Source of the DNA: Membranipora membranacea
Taxonomy: Eukaryota; Bryozoa; Gymnolaemata; Cheilostomatida; Membraniporidae
Assembly: GCA_914767715.1 (NCBI GenBank)
Contig: OU612073.1
Location: 21,700,001-21,764,000, forward strand
Direction: 5' to 3'
Length of the DNA: 64,000 nt
Under the pieces are notes generated by a model. It was not told the origin of the DNA. It ran no database searches and worked only from the letters and a program-made list of their open reading frames with translations. Position numbers and translations under genes: made by a program. Below, one piece after another: positions 46,701 through 64,000 of this stretch (its first letter is position 1; each line of letters starts with the position of its first letter).

Positions 46701-48212
46701 GACCGATCCTACAATATCCGTACATGATGATTATGAGAGAAGTAAAGATATATTCCTGTCTTTGTGCTTATAGTCTGAGACTTACATTATTGGTAGCTGA
46801 GTGGGTATCTCGGTCTAATATATAATCTTCTACTCGGGCTATAGGTACTCCCTGAGCAGTAAACTGAGGTAATGATCCCTTACTATACGGTACCAAACCC
46901 TCCTCTGTATCACTCAGCAACTAGACAATTACAGATTAATACAATTAAATCGCTGCCCACAATAAGACATAATGATATAAAAGGATAATAAAATATCTTC
47001 ATACTACAGGTCGGAAACATTCCTTCCTGACCACACACTAATTGCTGTTTGAGACGGGCTTAGTCAAAATTCACAATAGTAAATCTGCCTACAGATATTT
47101 TACCGCAATTATGAGCTGATTTGGATCAAAACTCAGACACCCAACATTTCATTGGGCACATATTTCCTTGAGTGGCACCATTGAGTTGGAACCAATCTCT
47201 ACTCACATTATCAATTTCCTCTTCACCTTGCACATACAGATCAGTATTTGGTTTCTTGACCACTCTTTGACTTCGTCTTGTCTCAGTAGCGGATGTAGAT
47301 GGTTCAGACTGTTCTGAGGCGACGTCATTACTAAAAGTAACAGTGAAAATAACATAATACACCTTTGATAAGCATTTTAACTTACTACAAGTGGTGTCAC
47401 TTTACTTTGGCATTGTATTTTTATACAGACCGCGGTATGTTATGGTCTGACTTATAACTGTATATGATATAAGTATGTTAATAAGATTTTGGTTTAATTC
47501 TATTGTTATTGATAAACTCAATTTTACACTGTCTAAATTATAACTTATCTGAACAAAGAACAGTCTCACCTTATTGTTCTGCAGTGAATTACAGCTACAG
47601 CTGATTTAAATGTTGGTACTAACCCAGGCTGATTGGTGGAATCTGTATTAAGGACAGCTGATTCTGTAGCAGGCTTCTTACTCTTAGATCCTTTTGGTCG
47701 GCCTCTGCCACGCTTTATAGTCCCACCTGCTCTGTGGATGTTCATATGATTTTCTAGCTCTACAAACCGAGATGCATAAATTTTCTAATCATAATCCTTA
47801 CAATAAAACAGTTTCTGTCAATGAGCATATAGTATAAGACACAAGTGTGTATGCTCCGTAGTAACAGAAATACTAATTTACTTCTGTTCGTGACTGACAA
47901 GCACATTGTTGACATATTTTCTTTCAGAAAGGAATTTGAATGGAGGGAGCATGCAGTACAAAAATCACTGTTTTACTTAGTTTACAATGCATGGTTTAAG
48001 TGCAAGGACAAACCTCTGGCTGTAGCATACTGACAACCACACAGTCCACAGACCATAGGAAGCTCCAGGGGATTAGATTTGAGTATAACCACAGCCTCAT
48101 CTGTGATCGAGAAGCTGACACCGTTCACCTCCCCATCTGTAATAGAGCTCTGTGCTTCATCCATAGCAGCACAAATGTCGACTCAATGTATATATTATCA
48201 GCAGACCAGCAC
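37753..48212 (-). CDS. C2H2 zinc-finger/AT-hook protein, ZFAT-like architecture (867 aa)
   Basis: Exons in coding order: 48014-48212 (ATG at 48164), 47624-47759, 47207-47330, 46786-46920, 46382-46642, 45462-45687, 45097-45164, 44543-44764, 43977-44087, 42742-42828, 42293-42414, 41719-41825, 41244-41414, 40856-41017, 39224-39384, 38476-38650 and 37753-37937. Coding total is 2604 nt. Finger 1 (CGLCGCQYATARELENHMNIH) is followed at once by an AT-hook (KRGRGRPKGSKSKK). An acidic/Ser/Thr linker then leads to fingers 2-12. One linker is TNERPY-like. Finger 7 is degenerate (H...C ending). Most introns cut inside fingers. The C-terminus is Gln/Val/Asp-rich and finger-free, as in many activators. The layout recalls ZFAT, but orthology is unproven. 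Nuclear DNA binding is inferred. An in-frame TGA precedes the ATG, and a 5' UTR exon ends at 48518 (GTAAGT). Confidence 0.93.
39045..39122. mobile_element. 78-bp hairpin element with imperfect 9-bp TSD
   Basis: Arms TAGCCTTGTCACATGCCTAC and GTAGGCGTGAGACAAGGCTA enclose a T-run, a G-run (about 11 G) and an A-run. The flanks are GCGTGAGTT (39036-39044) and GTGTGAGTT (39123-39131), 8 of 9 matching. It lies in an intron of the zinc-finger gene. Its ends resemble those at 33870-33903. Confidence 0.7.
40354..40398. mobile_element. 45-bp hairpin with 7-bp imperfect direct repeats
   Basis: CGGGGAGTTTGTATGTC, an 11-bp loop, then the exact complement. Flanks are ATCTAGC (40347-40353) and ATCTAAC (40399-40405). 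Intronic in the zinc-finger gene. The loop repeats GGGAGTTTG from the arm. Confidence 0.65.
43031..43386. mobile_element. TTAA-flanked MITE copy 2 (piggyBac-like)
   Basis: Same terminal repeats (AGGGCAACCAAGG...) and same orientation as copy 1, with TTAA at 43027-43030 and 43387-43390. It is 356 bp and about 90 percent like copy 1 by eye, with a short deletion near its right end. It lies in an intron of the zinc-finger gene, next to a second, unrelated inverted-repeat element. Confidence 0.85.
43395..43905. mobile_element. MITE with about 120-bp terminal inverted repeats
   Basis: The left arm (about 43395-43515) starts AGACAGTTTTCTGAGCTC and runs through GGAGTTGTCCTCTCTCCAGT and CTTGAAAACCGC. 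The right arm (about 43785-43905) is its complement at about 95 percent identity by eye, enclosing about 270 bp. A possible 3-bp flank, ATT, is present on both sides. It abuts the TTAA MITE and lies in the same zinc-finger gene intron. No transposase. The superfamily is uncertain. Confidence 0.8.
44800..44955. repeat. Intronic minisatellite, about 22-bp unit
   Basis: About seven degenerate units of the form AAACACTGCTACATATATGT C recur through an intron of the zinc-finger gene (between exons 45097-45164 and 44543-44764). The first two are nearly exact; later ones drift to CACATACATCAAACACTA. Confidence 0.85.
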
Positions 48213-48654
48213 CTAAAAAGCAATAAGCAGTCATTGATCAAATATAATTACCAAATACATCAGAATCGTGCATCTGACATTATGTAGGGTCCCATCGCAG
48301 AAAGAGAGTGTTTACTTACTCACTGATTTACTCTCATCATAACGATTAGCACCAGTCCTGCCTTATTGGTAATCACCTATCCTAGTGCAATATAGCAGGT
48401 TGCCAGTATTTCAATAAATAAGTTAAGTAACTATGGGACTTGACTGGATGGCTGTTATCCATCTATAAAATAAGCATGACCTAGCTAGTAGGTAGTTTAT
48501 TTGACAATTCTACTTACCAATTTAAAGCAAGATGTCCTTGCTGCAAAGTTCTGCAAAGCATGTAAGCAGGGAGAATGATGTAAGTAAGTGGTAAGTAATA
48601 TGACAACAACCCATGGACTTGAATTATCAATAAATGAAAACTGTTAATAGCCTA

Positions 48655-50960
48655 GGACTGCCGCATTTCCTGACTTTGGGTTTGGCAATATTCTGGACCT
48701 GATATGTACCAACACAGAGGGTCTTGTTAAAGATGTTGACATAGTGTCTCCAGGTCTGAGCGATCATTTTCTGATCACTGCCTCACTTGACCAAAACAAG
48801 CCACAGGTGGCAGAATCAAAGCCAAGAGTAGTCAAACTATACAGACAAGTAGATTCAGAAGGGTCTCGAGACTCCTTGCAAATGGTAGTAGATGAGCTAG
48901 CCGAGATGAGAGACCCTGACGAGATGTGGAACCACTTCACTGTGAAACTCTCCGACGCCCATAACTCGCATATACCCACAAAGTCCCTCCCTCCTAAGAA
49001 TAAGAAATGGCCCGAATGGATGGATAAAGTGACACACAAACTAATAGAAAAGCAGAGGAAAACTTGGGGAAAGTACAGAGAAACTGGTGATAAGTTCTAC
49101 CTTCAGAAATATAGTACAGAAAGGCATACCAGCAAACAAGAGTGTGAGCGAAGAAAGAAAGACTACCTCGTCGACAAGATTTGCAAACCACTAGAAAGAG
49201 GAAATTCAAAACCCTTCTATAAACATCAAAACATGCCAAATCAAACGACGGACCAAGCATCAGACTGGCTGATAGAAGGGGCATCATCACTGAAGACGAA
49301 ACACAATGTGCTGAGATTCTGAATGAACACTTTCAAGCCCAGTTCTGCCCCGACCAACAGTTAGTGCAACCAGAGAGAATGACCACATCAGATGAGGATC
49401 CAATTGAGATCACCACTGAAGGTCTTGTGAAGCTGATTCAGAATCTGCCAAACGGGAAATCACCTGGCCCAGACGCCATACGTAAACCAGATCTTCTCGT
49501 TGATACAGATATGTCAGCCGAATGCCTAAAACACATATTCCAAGCATCAATTACAGCTGGACAACTACCCAAGCAGTGGAAGCTGGCATATGTCACACCA
49601 ATCCATAAAGGGGGTGACAAGGAATCGGCCAACAACTACCGTCCAATATCGCTCACCAGCATCCCCTGCAAAATGATGGAACACATCATTCTCCACTATC
49701 TGAACCAAAAGCTGAATGACTTCCTACACTGCAGACAGCATGGATTCCGGAGAGGTATGTCCTGCGAAACACAACTCTGTGCTACCTTCCATGACCTCGC
49801 CAAAACAGCTGAGTCCTCAAAAACCACACATGCTGTAGTGCTTGACTTTAAGAAAGCTTTTGATAAGGTCCCCCATGCCCTACTAATGAAGAAACTGAAA
49901 GAAGTTCCTGGTATCCACCCTCAGCTGGTTAACTGGATACAGGATTTCCTCACCAACAGGAGACAGAGAGTGGTCATCAAAGGTCAGACCTCATCAGAAT
50001 TATTGGTGACTTCAGGAGTGCCCCAGGGGTCAGTCCTCGGTCCCATACAGTTTCTGATTTACATCAATGATCTACCGACAGTGGTAAGCTGTAACATTAG
50101 CCTATATGCCGATGATACACTGCTCTATCAACAAGTCACAACTGACGAAGATGCAGCTATATTCCAAAACAACATTGATGCTGTCCACAGATGGTCGGTT
50201 CAATGGAAAATGCTCAATGAAAGTAAATGCCACATGATAGCCTTCGGAGACCAAGAGTTCAAGCCACAGTACAAACTGGGCGACACATGCATGGCATGGA
50301 ACAGTTCCACAAAGTATTTGGGGGTGATAATGCAGTCTGACCTAAAGTTTGATCAGCACATAAAACTAAAGAGAGACAGCGCCTCAAGAGCTCTTGGATC
50401 CATCAAACACATACTATACAATGCACCCAAGAAGAGCCGCCTACTGGCATATACCAGCCTATGTCGCCCAATACTCGAATACGCTGATACAGTCTGGGAC
50501 CCAATGCTCAACAAGGACATTGAATCGAAATCGAAATGATTCAACATCGAGCTGTCAGGTTTATCAGCTGCCTAAAAGGAAGAGAAAGCGTTACCGAGGC
50601 CAGCTCTGAGCTTGGCCTCCAAACACTACAGAACAGGAGAAGAAATCACAGGCTAACCCTTCTGATGAAGATCCTTCAAGAAGAGGAGCAACACAGCTCA
50701 CTAGCTCTCGCATATGATGAAGTATCAAACGACAAACAGAACATGACAATACAATGAGAACAAGATCTGCCACCAGAGGCAAACTCAACTCTGTATATGC
50801 ATCTACAAAGGTCTACTACGGAAGTTTCCTTCCGAGGACAATCAGGGACACCAAGGGTACCACAAGTTAAACCCAAAGACAGCATCTAGCTGGAAATAAA
50901 GTGATGACTGACAACACTAAACAGCATACAGCTGTAACCCCCGTTAACCATTAAACACAC
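48655..50960 (+). mobile_element. 5'-truncated, inactive non-LTR retrotransposon (CR1/Jockey group)
   Basis: The 5' end begins inside the endonuclease: LDLICTN and the terminal SDH motif (GLSDHFLI) are seen. The reverse transcriptase domain and the typical tail (F-L-P-R-T-I-R-D) follow. The translation shifts frame near 49230-49260, meets a stop after 50536 and shifts again before 50758, so it is dead. The 3' boundary is approximate; no poly(A) tail or target duplication was recognised. It sits in the divergent promoter interval between the zinc-finger gene and PRMT3. Confidence 0.88.
49364..50539 (+). pseudogene. LINE reverse transcriptase ORF fragment
   Basis: A 391-codon open stretch of non-LTR reverse transcriptase. 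Family motifs in order are GKSPGPDAI, PIHKGG, NYRPISLTS, QHGFRRG, DFKKAFDKVPH, TSGVPQGSVLGP and the catalytic YADDT (about 50104-50118), then the thumb region. The catalytic aspartates are intact, but the flanking coding sequence upstream (frame 48744-49322) and downstream (frame 50536-50757) is in other frames, so no full ORF2 can be made. The antisense open frames over this region are shadows. Confidence 0.9.
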
Positions 50961-51445
50961 TGTTAATCATGAGGCACTCCTTTAACTTTTAGTTCCTGAG
51001 TGTACGAAGTCTTCAAAGGTATTCAAAGGTGTGGGTAGCCCAAAGTCAGGAAATGCTAATGCGGCATGGATAATAGCTAGTGTTGGAAGAAATTATTGTG
51101 ACAGTCCTTGCTGCTGATTAATAAAATCATCATCCATAGCTAATAAGTGCAAGACAAGGAAAATAAACACCTCTGTTCCATGCTTCTTTCCTTGAAATGG
51201 CCTGCTCAGTTTAACTTTGATATATCAGCTTCTAGAAAGAAGAGCTCATGTGCATCTGGATTTTGGAACAAGAATCATGAGCCCAGGAAAGATTGTACTT
51301 ACCAGTTTACCTTTTTCTTTTTGGTAACTTTGAGATTGGGTGGTCACGCTCTCGCAAAATCTTGGGAGAGCATAGACTGATATCCATAGTTTTCTTAAAA
51401 AGTAGGTGGGCTCAATGATGAAATAGCTCAGAATTAGAAAACAAT

Positions 51446-63301
<11,856 letters not shown>

Positions 63302-64000
63302 TCGTGCACTAAGGCAATATTTAAGTTATCGCAAGGATGCCCAATGTCCTGGATAGATCCAGTTATAAGTCTACTAGAATACATTGATAGAACGCGCTGA
63401 TATATATTTTTTCCCGAAACTGCAATGATAACAATTACAATACATTATTATAGCAGTGAGTACAAAGTTCTAGCTTGTATCAACTGATGATTTATTGACC
63501 TGTCTTTAGGAGATTTCCTTAAAACTTATAAATGAATTTTTGTTGATATTTTAATACCAATAGCTAATTTGGTGTAAGAATTGAACTGTCTATGTTCAAA
63601 TTAAATGTTTTCCAAACTTTGCTTGTGGGAACTTCTGAAATTTGAACCAAACAATACAATATTATAATACTATATAGTAGTAATGTAGACCACCAGGTTT
63701 ATTGTACTTTGTGATGGTGACACTTTTGAGCATTTCACACAAAAGCAAAAAAATATGAGTATGATCAATAATGAGTCTTGCAGCTCACAAAAACACAGCT
63801 CGCTGGATAGTGAATAGGTAAGTAGTTCAACAATGCATCAACTCACACACGTATTAATCAAAAATAACTTAATTCATCAGATTATGAGGCACTCTGATTG
63901 ACCATGTTGGTGAATGGCAAAATTTCAATATGCATGCATAGAAAAAAAGGGATATGAATACATTCCTTGATGAATTTCACAACTATGGCAGGACTAAAAT
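63302..64000. other. PRMT3 3' flank
   Basis: AT-rich sequence after the PRMT3 stop, presumably 3' UTR and intergenic. I saw no convincing canonical AATAAA close to the stop and no coding exon. Confidence 0.5.

Larger units (their letters stand above)
48570..51445. other. Divergent promoter interval of zinc-finger gene and PRMT3, filled by a LINE
   Basis: The zinc-finger gene starts leftward around 48.56 kb and PRMT3 rightward around 51.44 kb. Nearly all of the 2.8 kb between them is the LINE remnant at 48655-50960. About 0.5 kb directly upstream of PRMT3 (50.96-51.44 kb) is unique sequence with no clear TATA box. Confidence 0.5.

Noticed and set aside
48764-49290. Antisense ORFs over the LINE
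   Set aside because: They are shadows of the endonuclease/RT coding frame.

Overview
This is AT-rich nuclear DNA from an animal. The genes are split by short-to-medium GT-AG introns, and the intergenic DNA is full of palindromes, MITE-like elements and decayed repeats. Two IL-17 cytokines, a FoxQ2-type forkhead factor, a Hes-type bHLH repressor with a terminal WRPW, and PRMT3 point to a eumetazoan, most likely a bilaterian invertebrate (mollusc, annelid, brachiopod, ambulacrarian and tunicate are all possible). The species cannot be fixed from the sequence alone.

Layout, left to right. 1-5080: intergenic, with an old hAT-type element flanked by an 8-bp target duplication (2327-2916). 5081-5854 (-): 5' part of a secreted or membrane Ig-domain gene. 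7994-15233 (-): FoxQ2-like transcription factor, 12 coding exons. 15.2-19.0 kb: gene-free, with two adjacent long palindromes. 19048-20266 (-) and 29567-30385 (+): two divergently oriented IL-17 family genes. The 9.3 kb between them holds a roughly 4.3-kb-period tandem segmental duplication, whose two copies act as filled and empty sites for two insertions. 31616-32733 (-): Hes-family bHLH-WRPW gene without a visible Orange domain, with Su(H)/CSL-type sites upstream. 33-37.7 kb: gene-free, with a possible Notch-type enhancer near 36.1 kb. 37753-48212 (-): 867-aa protein with 12 C2H2 fingers and an AT-hook, architecture like ZFAT. 48.6-51.0 kb: dead CR1/Jockey-type LINE in the space between divergent promoters. 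51446-63301 (+): PRMT3, 13 coding exons. A complete antisense secreted gene (54983-58727: signal peptide, discoidin-like domain, propeller-like region, PAN/apple) sits inside PRMT3 intron 5.

I assembled the exon chains by hand from splice signals and reading phase. For FoxQ2, both IL-17 genes, Hes, the zinc-finger gene, PRMT3 and the nested gene, exon lengths sum exactly to a multiple of three with no internal stop, which is strong internal support.

The most unusual pattern is a set of very short (32-78 bp) palindromic or hairpin insertions flanked by 7-9 bp direct repeats at 32.2, 33.9, 37.1, 39.1 and 40.4 kb. They look like transposons reduced to little more than their two joined ends.
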